Shown here piece after piece: positions 36,385 through 49,756 of a stretch of DNA of 64,000 nucleotides. The stretch is from assembly GCF_910591885.1 (NCBI RefSeq), contig NW_025963549.1, forward strand, positions 3,286,001-3,350,000, read 5' to 3'. How positions within the stretch are numbered: the stretch's first letter is position 1; each line of letters begins with the position of its first letter. The notes under the pieces are model-generated. The model saw only the letters and a program-made list of their open reading frames with translations, was not told the origin of the DNA and searched no databases. Source of the stretch: Bombus terrestris. Taxonomy: Eukaryota; Arthropoda; Insecta; Hymenoptera; Apidae. The position numbers were made by a program, and so were the translations under genes.

Positions 36385-39173
36385 TATAAATCTAGTCCAA
36401 CCTCACAACCGATCCGACACGTTAGCAAATTTGAAATAAGTCGCCTCCATATCGAATAACGAACGCAAGAGGGCTTGGTTTTAGGTTAGGCTATAGTTTT
36501 CGAGCGAGCGCAGCGAGCGAGGGACGCGTAAAGGTGTGTCACAGACTAACGGCTTGGCACATAGGGACATTGAAATATTCGCACCAGCCCAAGGAACCGC
36601 AATTCTTTATCGAATTGCGTACTGACAAAAGTTTACAGTTTATCAATAGTTTTACATAGATAGTAAAATTTCCATATAGTACAGTGCAACGTGTTGTCCG
36701 AAATCGCTGTCAAAATTAGGCAATAACAGGAAATATATGCAAGGCAATATAAGGTATATGTATAGCATGGAAATTGTAATCGTTGCTCGCTCGCTCCGCT
36801 TGCTCGTATAAATCTAGTCCAACCTCACAACCGATCCGACACGTTAGCAAATTTGAAATAAGTCGCCTCCTTATCTAACAACGAACGCATGCGGGCTTGG
36901 TTTTAGGTTAGGCTATACTTTTCGAGCGAGCGCAGCGAGCGAGGGTCGCGTATATGTGTGTCACAATCCAACGGTTTGGCACATAGGGACATTCAAAAAT
37001 TCGCACCAGCCCGAGGAGCCGGAAGTCTTTATCGAATTGGGTACTGACGAAAGTTTACAGTTTATCAATAGTTTTACATAAATAGTAATATTTCCACATA
37101 GTACAGTGCAACGTGTGGTCCGATATCGCTGACTAAATTAGGCAATAACAGGAAATATATACAAGGCAATATAAGGTATATGTATAGCGTGGAAATTGTA
37201 ATCGGAGATCGCTCGTTCCGCTCGCTCGTATAAATCTAGTCCAACCTCACAACCGATCCGACACGATAGCAAATTTGAAATAAGTCGCCTCCTTATCGAA
37301 TAACGAACGCTAGAGGGCTTGGTTTTAGGTTAGACTATAGTTTTCGAGCGAGCGCAGCGGGCGAGGGACGCGTAAATGTGTGTCACAATCCAACGGTTTG
37401 GCACATAGGGTCATTCAAATATTCGCACCAGCCCGAGGAGCCGGAAGTCTTTATCGAATTGGGTACTGACGAAAGTTTACAGTTTATCAATAGTTTTACA
37501 TAAATGGTAATATTTCCACATAGTACAGTGCCACGTGTGGTCCGATATCGCTGACTAAATTAGGCAATAACAGGAAATATATGCAAGGCTATATAAGGTA
37601 TATGTATAGGGTGGAAATTGTAATCGTAGCTGGCTCGCTCCGCTCGCTCGTATAAATCTAGTCCAACCTCACAACCGATCCGACACGTTAGCAAATTTGA
37701 AATAAGTCGCCTCCTTATCTAACAACGAACGCAAGCGGGCTTGGTTTTAGGTTAGGCTATACTTTTCGAGCGAGCGCAGCGAGCGAGGGACGCGTAAAGG
37801 TGTGTCACAAACCAACGGTTTGGCACATAGGGACATTGAAATATTCGCACCAGCCCGAGGAACCGCAAGTCTTTATCGAATTACGTACTGACAAAAGTTT
37901 ACAGTTTATCAATAGTTTTACATAAATAGTAATATTTCCACATAGTACAGTGCCACGTGTGGTCCGATATCGCTGACTAAATTAGGCAATAACAGGAAAT
38001 ATATGCAAGGCAATATAAGGTATATGTATAGCGTGGAAATTATAATCGTAGCTCGCTCGCTCCGCTTGCGCGTATAAATCTAGTCCAACCTCACAACCGA
38101 TCCGACACGTTAGCAAATTTGAAATAAGTCGCCTCCATATCGAATAACGAACGCAAGAGGGCTTGGTTTTAGGTTAGGCTATAGTTTTCGAGCGAGCGCA
38201 GCGAGCGAGGGACGCGTAAAGGTGTGTCACAGACTAACGGCTTGGCACATAGGGACATTGAAATATTCGCACCAGCCCAAGGAACCGCAATTCTTTATCG
38301 AATTGCGTACTGACAAAAGTTTACAGTTTATCAATAGTTTTACATAAATAGTAATATTTTCACACAGTACAGTACAATGTGTGGTCCGAAATCGCTGACT
38401 AAATTAGGCAATAACAGTAAATATATGCAAGGCAATATAAGGTATATGTATAGCGTGGAAATTGTAATCGATGCTCGCTCGCTCCGCTCGCTCGTAAAAA
38501 TCTAGTCCAACATCACAACCGTTCCGAAACGTTAGCAAATTTGAAATAAGTCGCCTCCTTATCGAATAACGAACGCAAGAGGGATTGGTTTTAGGTTAGC
38601 CTATGGTGTTCGAGCAAGCGCAGCGAGCGAGGGACGCGTAATTGTGTGTCACAGACTAACGGCTTGGCACATTGGGACATTGAAATATTCGCAGCAGCCC
38701 GAGGAACCGCAAGTCATTATCGAATTGCATACAGACAAAAGTTTACATTTCATCAATAGTTTTACATAAACAGTAATATTTCCACATAGTACAGTGCAAC
38801 GTGTTGTCCGATATCGCTGACTAAATTAGGCAATAACAGGAAATATATGCAAGGCAATATAAGGTATATGTATAGCGTGGAAATTGTAATCGTAGCTCGC
38901 TCGCTCCGCTTGCTCGTATAAATCTAGTCCATCCTCACAACCGATCCGACACGTTAGCAAATATGAAATAAGTCGCCTCCTTATCGAATAACGAACGCAA
39001 GCGGGCTCGGTTTTCGGTTAGACTAAAGTTTTCGAGCGAGCGCAGCGGGCGAGGGACGCGTAAAGGTGTGTCACAAACCAACGGCTTGGCACATAGGGAC
39101 ATTGAAATATTCGCACCAGCCCGAGGAGCCGGAAGCCTTTATCGAATTGCCTACTGACGAAAGTTTACAGTTT
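35376..39173 (+). repeat. 9-mer HOR, 3,798 bp, long version
   Basis: Nine units of 422 bp: starts 35376, 35798, 36220, 36642, 37064, 37486, 37908, 38330 and 38752. The first six recur at exactly +3,798 bp. Shared marks are CATAGATAGTAATGTTTCC (36220), CATAGATAGTAAAATTTCC (36642), GCGTATATGTGTGTC with TTCAAAAATTCG (end of the 36642 unit) and CATAAATGGTAATATTTCC (37486). The unit at 37908 has no equivalent in the next copy. The last two recur at +3,376. No gene. Confidence 0.86.
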
Positions 39174-42100
39174 ACCAATAGTTTTACATAAATAGTAATA
39201 TTTCCACATAGTACAGTGCAACGTGTGGTCCGAAATCGCTGACAAAATTAGGCAATAACAAGAAATATATGCAAGGCAATATGAGGTAAATGTATAGCGT
39301 GGAAATTGTAATCGATGCTCGCTCGCTCCGCTCGCTCGTGAAAATCTAGTCCAACATCACAACCGTTCCGACACGTTAGCAAATTTGAAATAAGTCGCCT
39401 CCCTATCGAATAGCGAACGCAAGAGGGATTGGTTTTAGGGTAGCCTATGGTGTTCGAGCAAGCGCAGCGAGCGAGGGACGCGGAATTGAGTGTCACAAAC
39501 CAACGGTTTGGCACAGTGGGACATTGAAATATTCGCACCAGCCCGAGGAGCCGGAAGCCTTTATCGAATTGCGTACTGACGAAAGTTTACAGTTTACCAA
39601 TAGTTTTACATAAATAGTAATATTTCCACATAGTACAGTGCAACGTGTGGTCCGAAATCGCTGACAAAATTAGGCAATAACAAGAAATATATGCAAGGCA
39701 ATATAAGGTATATGTATAGCGTGGAAATTGTAATCGATGCTCGCTCGCTCCGCTCGCTCGTAAAAATCTAGACCAACCTCACAACCGATCCGACACGTTA
39801 GCAAATTTGAAATAAGTCGCCTCCATATCGAATAACGAACGCAAGAGGGCTTGGTTTTAGGTTAGGCTATAGTTTTCGAGCGAGCGCAGCGAGCGAGGGA
39901 CGCGTAAAGGTGTGTCACAGACTAACGGCTTGGCACATAGGGACATTGAAATATTCGCACCAGCCCAAGGAACCGCAATTCTTTATCGAATTGCGTACTG
40001 ACAAAAGTTTACAGTTTATCAATAGTTTTACATAGATAGTAATGTTTCCACATAGTACAGTGCCACGTGTGGTCCGATATCGCTGACTAAATTAGGCAAT
40101 AACAGGAAATATATGCAAGGCAATATAAGGTATATGTATAGCGTGGAAATTATAATCGTAGCTCGCTCGCTCCGCTTGCGCGTATAAATCTAGTCCAACC
40201 TCACAACCGATCCGACACGTTAGCAAATTTGAAATAAGTCGCCTCCATATCGAATAACGAACGCAAGAGGGCTTGGTTTTAGGTTAGGCTATAGTTTTCG
40301 AGCGAGCGCAGCGAGCGAGGGACGCGTAAAGGTGTGTCACAGACTAACGGCTTGGCACATAGGGACATTGAAATATTCGCACCAGCCCAAGGAACCGCAA
40401 TTCTTTATCGAATTGCGTACTGACAAAAGTTTACAGTTTATCAATAGTTTTACATAGATAGTAAAATTTCCATATAGTACAGTGCAACGTGTTGTCCGAA
40501 ATCGCTGTCAAAATTAGGCAATAACAGGAAATATATGCAAGGCAATATAAGGTATATGTATAGCATGGAAATTGTAATCGTTGCTCGCTCGCTCCGCTTG
40601 CTCGTATAAATCTAGTCCAACCTCACAACCGATCCGACACGTTAGCAAATTTGAAATAAGTCGCCTCCTTATCTAACAACGAACGCATGCGGGCTTGGTT
40701 TTAGGTTAGGCTATACTTTTCGAGCGAGCGCAGCGAGCGAGGGTCGCGTATATGTGTGTCACAATCCAACGGTTTGGCACATAGGGACATTCAAAAATTC
40801 GCACCAGCCCGAGGAGCCGGAAGTCTTTATCGAATTGGGTACTGACGAAAGTTTACAGTTTATCAATAGTTTTACATAAATAGTAATATTTCCACATAGT
40901 ACAGTGCAACGTGTTGTCCGATATAGCTGACTAAATTAGGCAATAACAGGAAATATATACAAGGCAATATAAGGTATATGTATAGCGTGGAAATTGTAAT
41001 CGGAGATCGCTCGTTCCGCTCGCTCGTATAAATCTAGTCCAACCTCACAACCGATCCGACACAATAGCAAATTTGAAATAAGTCGCCTCCTTATCGAATA
41101 ACGAACGCAAGAGGGCTTGGTTTTAGGTTAGGCTATAGTTTTCGAGCGAGCGCAGCGAGCGAGGGACGCGTAAATGTGTGTCACAATCCAACAGTTTGGC
41201 ACATAGGGACATTCAAATATTCGCACCAGCCCGAGGAGCCGGAAGTCTTTATCGAATTGGGTACTGACGAAAGTTTACAGTTTATCAATAGTTTTACATA
41301 AATGGTAATATTTCCACATAGTACAGTGCCACGTGTGGTCCGATATCGCTGACTAAATTAGGCAATAACAGGAAATATATGCAAGGCTATATAAGGTATA
41401 TGTATAGGGTGGAAATTGTAATCGTAGCTGGCTCGCTCCGCTTGCTCGTATAAATCTAGTCCAACCTCACAACCGATCCGACACGTTAGCAAATTTGAAA
41501 TAAGTCGCCTCCTTATCTAACAACGAACGCAAGCGGGCTTGGTTTTAGGTTAGGCTATACTTTTCGAGCGAGCGCAGCGAGCGAGGGACGCGTAAAGGTG
41601 TGTCACAAACCAACGGTTTGACACATTGGGACATTGAAATATTCGCACCAGCCCGAGGAACCGCAATTCTTTATCGAATTACGTACTGACAAAAGTTTAC
41701 AGTTTATCAATAGTTTTACATAAATAGTAATATTTTCACACAGTACAGTACAATGTGTGGTCCGAAATCGCTGACTAAATTAGGCAATAACAGTAAATAT
41801 ATGCAAGGCAATATAAGGTATATGTATAGCGTGGAAATTGTAATCGATGCTCGCTCGCTCCGCTCGCTCGTAAAAATCTAGTCCAACATCACAACCGTTC
41901 CGACACGTTAGCAAATTTGAAATAAGTCGCCTCCTTATCGAATAACGAACGCAAGAGGGATTGGTTTTAGGTTAGCCTATGGTGTTCGAGCAAGCGCAGC
42001 GAGCGAGGGACGCGTAATTGTGTGTCACAGACTAACGGCTTGGCACATTGGGACATTGAAATATTCGCAGCAGCCCGAGAAACCGCAAGTCATTATCGAA

Positions 42101-42549
42101 TTGCATACTGACAAAAGTTTACATTTCATCAATAGTTTTACATAAACAGTAATATTTCCACATAGTACAGTGCAACGTGTTGTCCGATGTCGCTGACTAA
42201 ATTAGGCAATAACAGGAAATATATGCAAGGCAATATAAGGTATATGTATAGCGTGGAAATTGTAATCGTAGCTCGCTCGCTCCGCTTGCTCGTATAAATC
42301 TAGTCCATCCTCACAACCGATCCGACACGTTAGCAAATATGAAATAAGTCGCCTCCTTATCGAATAACGAATGCAAGCGGGCTCGGTTTTCGGTTAGACT
42401 AAAGTTTTCGAGCGAGCGCAGCGGGCGAGGGACGCGTAAAGGTGTGTCACAAACCAACGGCTTGGCACATAGGGACATTGAAATATTCGCACCAGCCCGA
42501 GGAGCCGGAAGCCTTTATCGAATTGCCTACTGACGAAAGTTTACAGTTT
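39174..42549 (+). repeat. 8-mer HOR, 3,376 bp, short version of the 3,798-bp unit
   Basis: Eight units: starts 39174, 39596, 40018, 40440, 40862, 41284, 41706 and 42128. Units 1-6 match 35376-37486, units 7-8 match 38330-38752, so this copy lacks one monomer (the counterpart of 37908). Private changes are TATAGCTGAC (in the 40862 unit) and GTCCGATGTCGC (42128, also found at 5067). No gene. Confidence 0.86.
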
Positions 42550-44228
42550 ACCAATAGTTTTACATAAATAGTAATATTTCCACATAGTACAGTGCAACGT
42601 GTGGTCCGAAATCGCTGACAAAATTAGGCAATAACAGGAAATATATGCAAGGCAATATAAGGTACATGTATAGCTCGGAAGTTGCAATCGTTGCTCGCTC
42701 GCTCCGCTCGCTCGTAAAAATCTAGTCCAACCTCACAACCGATCCGACACGTTAGCAAAATCGAAATAAGTCGCCTTCTTATCGAAGAACGAACGCAAAA
42801 GGGATTGGTTTTAGCTTAGGCTATAGTTTTCGAGCGCAGCGAGCGAGGGACGCGTAAAGGTGTGTCACAAACCAACGGTTTGGCACATAGGGACATTGAA
42901 ATATTCGCACCAGCTCGAGGAACCGCAAGTCTTTATCGAATCGCGTACTGACAAAAGTTTACAGTTTATCAATAGTTCTACATAAGTAGTAATATTTCCA
43001 CATAGTACAGTGCAACGTGTGGTCCGAAATCGCTGACAAAATTAGGCAATAACAGGAAATATATGGAAGGCAATATAAGGTACATGTACAGCTCGGAAGT
43101 TGTAATCGTTGCTCGCTCGCTGCGCTCGCTCGTAAAAATCTAGTCCAACCTCACAACCGAACTGACACGTTAGCAAATTTGAAATAAGTCGCCTCCATAT
43201 CGAATAACGAACGCAAGAGGGATTGGTTTTAGGTTAGTCTATAGTTTTCGAGCGAGCGCAGCGAGCGAGGGACGCGTAAAGGTGTGTCACAAACCAACGG
43301 TTTGGCACATAGGGACATTGAAATATTAGCACCAGTTCGAGGAACCGCAAGTCTTTGTCGAATTACGTACTGACAAAAGTTTACAGTTTATCAATAGTTT
43401 TACATAAGTAGTAATATTTCCACATAGTACAGTGCAACGTGTGGTCCGAAATCGCTGACAAAATTAGGCAATAACAGGAAATATATGCAAGGCAATATAA
43501 GGTACATGTATAGCTCGGAAGTTGTAATCGTTGCTCGCTCGCTCCGCTCGCTCGTAAAAATCTAGTCCAACCTCACAACCGATCCGACACGTTAGCAAAT
43601 TCGAAATAAGTCGCCTTCTTATCGAAGAACGAACGCAAGAGGGATTGGTTTTAGCTGAGGCTATAGTTTTCGAGCGCAGCGAGCGCGGGACGCGTAAAGG
43701 TGTGTCACAATCCAACGGTTTGGCACATAGGGACATTGAAATATTCGCACCAGCTCGAGGAACCGCAAGTCTTTATCGAATTGCGTACTGACAAAAGTTT
43801 ACAATTTATCAATAGTTTTACATAAGTAGTAATATTTCCACATAGTACAGTGCAACGCGTGGTCCGAAATCGCTGACAAAATTAGGCAAAGCGGGAAATA
43901 TATGCAAGGCAATATAAGGTATATGTATAGCTCGGAAATTATAATCGTTGCTCGCTCGCTCCGCTCGCTCGTGAAAATCTAGTCCAACCTCACAACCGAT
44001 ACGACACGTAAGCAAATTTGAAATAAGTCGCCTCTATATCGAATAACGAACGCAAGAGGGATTGGTTTTAGGTTAGTCTATAGTTTTCGAGCGAGCGCAG
44101 CGAGCGCGGGACGCGTAAAGGTGTGTCACAAACCAACGGCTTGGCACATAGGGACATTGAAATATTCGCACCAGCCCGAGGAGCCGGAAGCCTTTATCGA
44201 ATTGCCTACTGACGAAAGTTTACAGTTT
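42550..44228 (+). repeat. S-monomer segment copied from the 3,779-bp HOR type
   Basis: Unit starts 42550, 42968, 43390 and 43808 with lengths 418, 422, 418, 421. They match the units at 10955, 11373, 11795 and 12213 at a constant offset of 31,595 bp, and those at 14734-15992 at 27,816 bp. CAACGCGTGGTCC in the unit at 43808 is shared only with that at 15992, so the second copy is the nearer relative. The left arm of the 42968 unit reads CTCGCTGCGCTCG, which pairs perfectly with the usual right arm. No gene. Confidence 0.87.
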
Positions 44229-45552
44229 ACCAATAGTTTTACATAAATAGTAATATTTCCACATAGTACAGTGCAACGTGTTGTCCGAAATCGCTGACAA
44301 AATTAGGCAATAACAGGAAATATATGCAAGGCAATATAAGGTATATGTATAGCGTGGAAATTGTAATCGTAGCTCGTTCGCTCCTCTCGCTCGTATAAAT
44401 CTAGTCCAACCTCACAACCGATCCGACACGTTAGCAAATATGAAATAAGTCGCCTCATTATCGAATAACGAACGCAAGAGGGCTTGGTTTTAGGTTAGAC
44501 TATAGTTTTCGAGCGAGCGCAGCGAGCGAGGGACTCGTAAAGGTGTGTCACAGACTATCGGCTTGGCACATAGGGACATTGAAATATTCGCACCAGCCCG
44601 AGGAGCCGGAAGTCTTTATCGAATTGGGTACTGACGAAAGTTTACAGTTTATCAATAGTTTTACATAAATAGTAATATTTCCACATAGTACAGTGCAACG
44701 TGTGGTCCGAAATCGCTGACAAAATTAGGCAATAACAAGAAATATATGCAAGGCAATATAAGGTAAATGTATAGTGTGGAAATTGTAATCGATGCTCGCT
44801 CGCTCCGCTCGCTCGTGAAAATCTAGTCCAACATCACAACCGTTCCGACACGTTAGCAAATTTGAAATAAGTCGCCTCCCTATCGAATAGCGAACGCAAG
44901 AGGGATTGGTTTTAGGGTAGCCTATGGTGTTCGAGCAAGCGCAGCGAGCGAGGGACGCGGAATTGAGTGTCACAAACCAACGGTTTGGCACAGTGGGACA
45001 TTGAAATATTCGCACCAGCCCGAGGAGCCGGAAGCCTTTATCGAATTGCGTACTGACGAAAGTTTACAGTTTACCAATAGTTTTACATAAATAGTAATAT
45101 TTCCACATAGTACAGTGCAACGTGTGGTCCGAAATCGCTGACAAAATTAGGCAATAACAAGAAATATATGCAAGGCAATATAAGGTATATGTATAGCGTG
45201 GAAATTGTAATCGATGCTCGCTCGCTCCGCTCGCTCGTAAAAATCTGGTCCAACCTCACAACCGTTCCGACACGTTAGCAAATTTGAAATAAGTCGCCTC
45301 CTTTTCGAATAGCGAACGCAAGAGGGATTGGTTTTAGGTTAGCCTATGGTGTTCGAGCAAGCGCAGCGAGCGAGGGACGCGTAATTGTGTGTCACAAACC
45401 AACGGTTTGGCACATTGGGACATCGAAATATTCGCAGCAGCCCGAGGAAACGCAAGTCTTTATCGAATTGCGTACTGACAAAAGTTTACAGTTTATCAAT
45501 AGTTTTACATAAATAGTAAAATTTCCATATAGTACAGTGCAACGTGTTGTCC
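44229..45552 (+). repeat. L1/L2 monomers, unit starts 44229-45495
   Basis: Starts are 44229, 44651, 45073 and 45495, all 422 bp. The first three are the same series as 5489-6333, 8849-9693 and 18089-18933, with private changes GGACTCGTAAAGG and TATAGTGTGG. The unit at 45073 has TCTGGTCC instead of TCTAGTCC. No gene. Confidence 0.86.
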
Positions 45553-47654
45553 GAAATCGCTGACAAAATTAGGCAATAACAGGAAATATATGCAAGGCAA
45601 TATAAGGTATATGTATAGCGTGGAAATTGTAATCGTAGCTCGTTCGCTCCGCTCGCTCGTATAAATCTAGTCCAACCTCACAACCGATCCGACACGTTAG
45701 CAAATATGAAATAAGTCGCCTCATTATCGAATAACGAACGCAAGAGGGCTTGGTTTTAGGTTAGACTATAGTTTTCGAGCGAGCGCAGCGAGCGACGGAC
45801 ACGTAAAGGTGTGTCACAGACTATCGGCTTGGCACATAGGGACATTGAAATATTCGCACCAGCCCGAGAAGCCGGAAGTCTTTATCGAATTGTCTACTGA
45901 CGAAAGTTTACAGTTTATCAATAGTATTACATAAATAGTAATATTTCCACATAGTACAGTGCAACGTGTGGTCCGATATCGCTGACTAAATTAGGCAATA
46001 ACAGGAAATATATGCAAGGCAATATAAGGTATATGTATAGCGTGGAAATTGTAATCGTAACTCGCTCGCTCCGCTCGCTCGTATAAATCTAGTCCAACCT
46101 CACAACCGATCCGACACGTTAGCAAATTTGAAATAAGTCGCCTCCTTATCGAATAACGAACGCAAGAGGGCTTGTTTTTAGGTTAGATTATAGTTTTCGA
46201 GCGAGCGCAGCGAGCGCGGGACGCGTAAAGGTGTGTCACAAACCAACGGTTTGGCACATAGGGACATTGAAATATTCGCACCAGCTCGAGGAACCGCAAG
46301 TCTTTATCGAATTGGGTACTGACAAAAGTTTACAGTTTATCAATAGTTTTACATAAGTAGTAATATTTGCACATAGTACAGTGCAACGTGTGGTCCGAAA
46401 TCGCTGACAAAATTAGGCAATAACAGGAAATATATGCAAGGCAATATAAGGTACATGTATAGCTCGGAAATTGTAATCGTTGCTCGCTCGCTCCGCTCGC
46501 TCGTAAAAATCTAGTCCAACCTCACAACCGATCCGACACGTTAGCAAATTCGAAATAAGTCGCCTTCTTATCGAAGAACGAACGCAAGAGGGATTGGTTT
46601 TAGCTGAGGCTATAGTTTTCGAGCGCAGCGAGCGAGGGACGCGTAAAGGTGTGTCACAAACCAACGGTTTGGCACATAGAGACATTGAAATATTCGCACC
46701 AGCCCGAGGAGTCGGAAGTCTTTATCGAATTGCGTACTGACGAAAGTTTACAGTTTACCAATAGTTTTACATAAATAGTAATATTTCCACATAGTACAGT
46801 GCAACGTGTGGTCCGAAATCGCTGACAAAATTAGGCAATAACAGGAAATATATGCAAGGCAATATAAGGTACATGTATAGCTCGGAAGTTGCAATCGTTG
46901 CTCGCTCGCTCCGCTCGCTCGTAAAAATCTAGTCCAACCTCACAACCGATCCGACACGTTAGCAAATTTGAAATAAGTCGCCTTCTTATCGAAGAACGAA
47001 CGCAAGAGGGATTGGTTTTAGCTTAGGCTATAGTTTTCGAGCGCAGCGAGCGAGGGACGCGTAAAGGTGTGTCACAAACCAACGGTTTGGCACATAGGGA
47101 CATTGAAATATTCGCACCAGCTCGAGGAACCGCAAGTCTTTATCGAATCGCGTACTGACAAAAGTTTACAGTTTATCAATAGTTCTACATAAGTAGTAAT
47201 ATTTCCACATAGTACAGTGCAACGTGTGTTCCGAAATCGCTGACAAAATTAGGCAATAACAGGAAATATATGCAAGGCAATATAAGGTACATGTATAGCT
47301 CGGAAGTTGTAATCGTTGCTCGCTCGCTCCGCTCGCTCGTAAAAATCTAGTCCAACCTCACAACCGAACTGACACGTTAGCAAATTTGAAATAAGTCGCC
47401 TCCATATCGAATAACGAACGCAAGAGGGATTGGTTTTAGGTTAGTCTATAGTTTTCGAGCGAGCGCAGCGAGCGAGGGACGCGTAAAGGTGTGTCACAAA
47501 CCAACGGTTTGGCACATAGGGACATTGAAATATTAGCACCAGTTCGAGGAACCGCAAGTCTTTGTCGAATTACGTACTGACAAAAGTTTACAGTTTATCA
47601 ATAGCTTTACATAAGTAGTAATATTTCCACATAGTACAGTGCAACGTGTGGTCC
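45553..47654 (+). repeat. 5-mer HOR, 2,102 bp, copy 1
   Basis: Unit starts 45917, 46339, 46757, 47175 and 47597 (lengths 422, 418, 418, 422, 422). It mixes L1 units (GTAACTCGCTCG, GGGCTTGTTTTTAGG, ATAGTATTACATAAATAG) with S units (TTTGCACATAG; AGTTCTACATAAG; ACCGAACTGACAC). Private changes are AGCAAATTTG (46757), GTGTGTTCCG (47175) and AGCTTTACATAAG (47597). No gene. Confidence 0.9.
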
Positions 47655-49756
47655 GAAATCGCTGACAAAATTAGGCAATAACAGGAAATATATGCAAGGC
47701 AATATAAGGTATATGTATAGCGTGGAAATTGTAATCGTAGCTCGTTCGCTCCGCTCGCTCGTATAAATCTAGTCCAACCTCACAACCGATCCGACACGTT
47801 AGCAAATATGAAATAAGTCGCCTCCTTATCGAATAACGAACGCAAGAGGGCTTGGTTTTAGGTTAGACTATAGTTTTCGAGCGAGCGCAGCGAGCGAGGG
47901 ACACGTAAAGGTGTGTCACAGACTATCGGCTTGGCACATAGGGACATTGTTATATTCGCAGCAGTCCGAGAAGCCGGAAGTCTTTGTCGAATTGTCTACT
48001 GATAAAAGTATACAGTTTATCAATAGTATTACATAAATAGTAATATTTCCACATAGAACAGTGCAACGTGTGGTCCGATATCGCTGACTAAATTAGGCAA
48101 TAACAGGAAATATATGCAAGGCAATATAAGGTATATGTATAGCGTGGAAATTGTAATCGTAACTCGCTCGCTCCGCTCGCTCGTATAAATCTAGTCCAAC
48201 CTCACAACCGATCCGACACGTTAGCAAACTTGAAATAAGTCGCCTCATTATCGAATAACGAACGCAAGAGGGCTTGTTTTTAGGTTAGATTATAGTTTTC
48301 GAGCGAGCGCAGCGAGCGCGGGACGCGTAAAGGTGTGTCACAAACCAACGGTTTGGCACATAGGGACATTGAAATATTCGCACCAGCTCGAGGAACCGCA
48401 AGTCTTTATCGAATTGCGTACTGACAAAAGTTTACAGTTTATCAATAGTTTTACATAAGTAGTAATATTTGCACATAGTACAGTGCAACGTGTGGTCCGA
48501 AATCGCTGACAAAATTAGGCAATAACAGGAAATATATGCAAGGCAATATAAGGTACATGTATAGCTCGGAAATTGTAATCGTTGCTCGCTCGCTCCGCTC
48601 GCTCGTAAAAATCTAGTCCAACCTCACAACCGATCCGACACGTTAGCAAATTCGAAATAAGTCGCCTTCTTATCGAAGAACGAACGCAAGAGGGATTGGT
48701 TTTAGCTGAGGCTATAGTTTTCGAGCGCAGCGAGCGAGGGACGCGTAAAGGTGTGTCACAAACCAACGGTTTGGCACATAGAGACATTGAAATATTCGCA
48801 CCAGCCCGAGGAGTCGGAAGTCTTTATCGAATTGCGTACTGACGAAAGTTTACAGTTTACCAATAGTTTTACATAAATAGTAATATTTCCACATAGTACA
48901 GTGCAACGTGTGGTCCGAAATCGCTGACAAAATTAGGCAATAACAGGAAATATATGCAAGGCAATATAAGGTACATGTATAGCTCGGAAGTTGCAATCGT
49001 TGCTCGCTCGCTCCGCTCGCTCGTAAAAATCTAGTCCAACCTCACAACCGATCCGACACGTTAGCAAAATCGAAATAAGTCGCCTTCTTATCGAAGAACG
49101 AACGCAAGAGGGATTGGTTTTAGCTTAGGCTATAGTTTTCGAGCGCAGCGAGCGAGGGACGCGTAAAGGTGTGTCACAAACCAACGGTTTGGCACATAGG
49201 GACATTGAAATATTCGCACCAGCTCGAGGAACCGCAAGTCTTTATCGAATCGCGTACTGACAAAAGTTTACAGTTTATCAATAGTTCTACATAAGTAGTA
49301 ATATTTCCACATAGTACAGTGCAACGTGTGGTCCGAAATCGCTGACAAAATTAGGCAATAACAGGAAATATATGCAAGGCAATATAAGGTACATGTATAG
49401 CTCGGAAGTTGTAATCGTTGCTCGCTCGCTCCGCTCGCTCGTAAAAATCTAGTCCAACCTCACAACCGAACTGACACGTTAGCAAATTTGAAATAAGTCG
49501 CCTCCATATCGAATAACGAACGCAAGAGGGATTGGTTTTAGGTTAGTCTATAGTTTTCGAGCGAGCGCAGCGAGCGAGGGACGCGTAAAGGTGTGTCACA
49601 AACCAACGGTTTGGCACATAGGGACATTGAAATATTAGCACCAGTTCGAGGAACCGCAAGTCTTTGTCGAATTACGTACTGACAAAAGTTTACAGTTTAT
49701 CAATAGTTTTACATAAGTAGTAATATTTCCACATAGTACAGTGCAACGTGTGGTCC
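47655..49756 (+). repeat. 5-mer HOR, 2,102 bp, copy 2
   Basis: Unit starts 48019, 48441, 48859, 49277 and 49699, exactly 2,102 bp after copy 1. It shares with copy 3, but not copy 1, the changes GACATTGTTATATTCGCAGC, CTGATAAAAGTATACAG, CATAGAACAG and GCAAACTTGAAAT, so copies 2 and 3 are the most recent pair. No gene. Confidence 0.91.
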
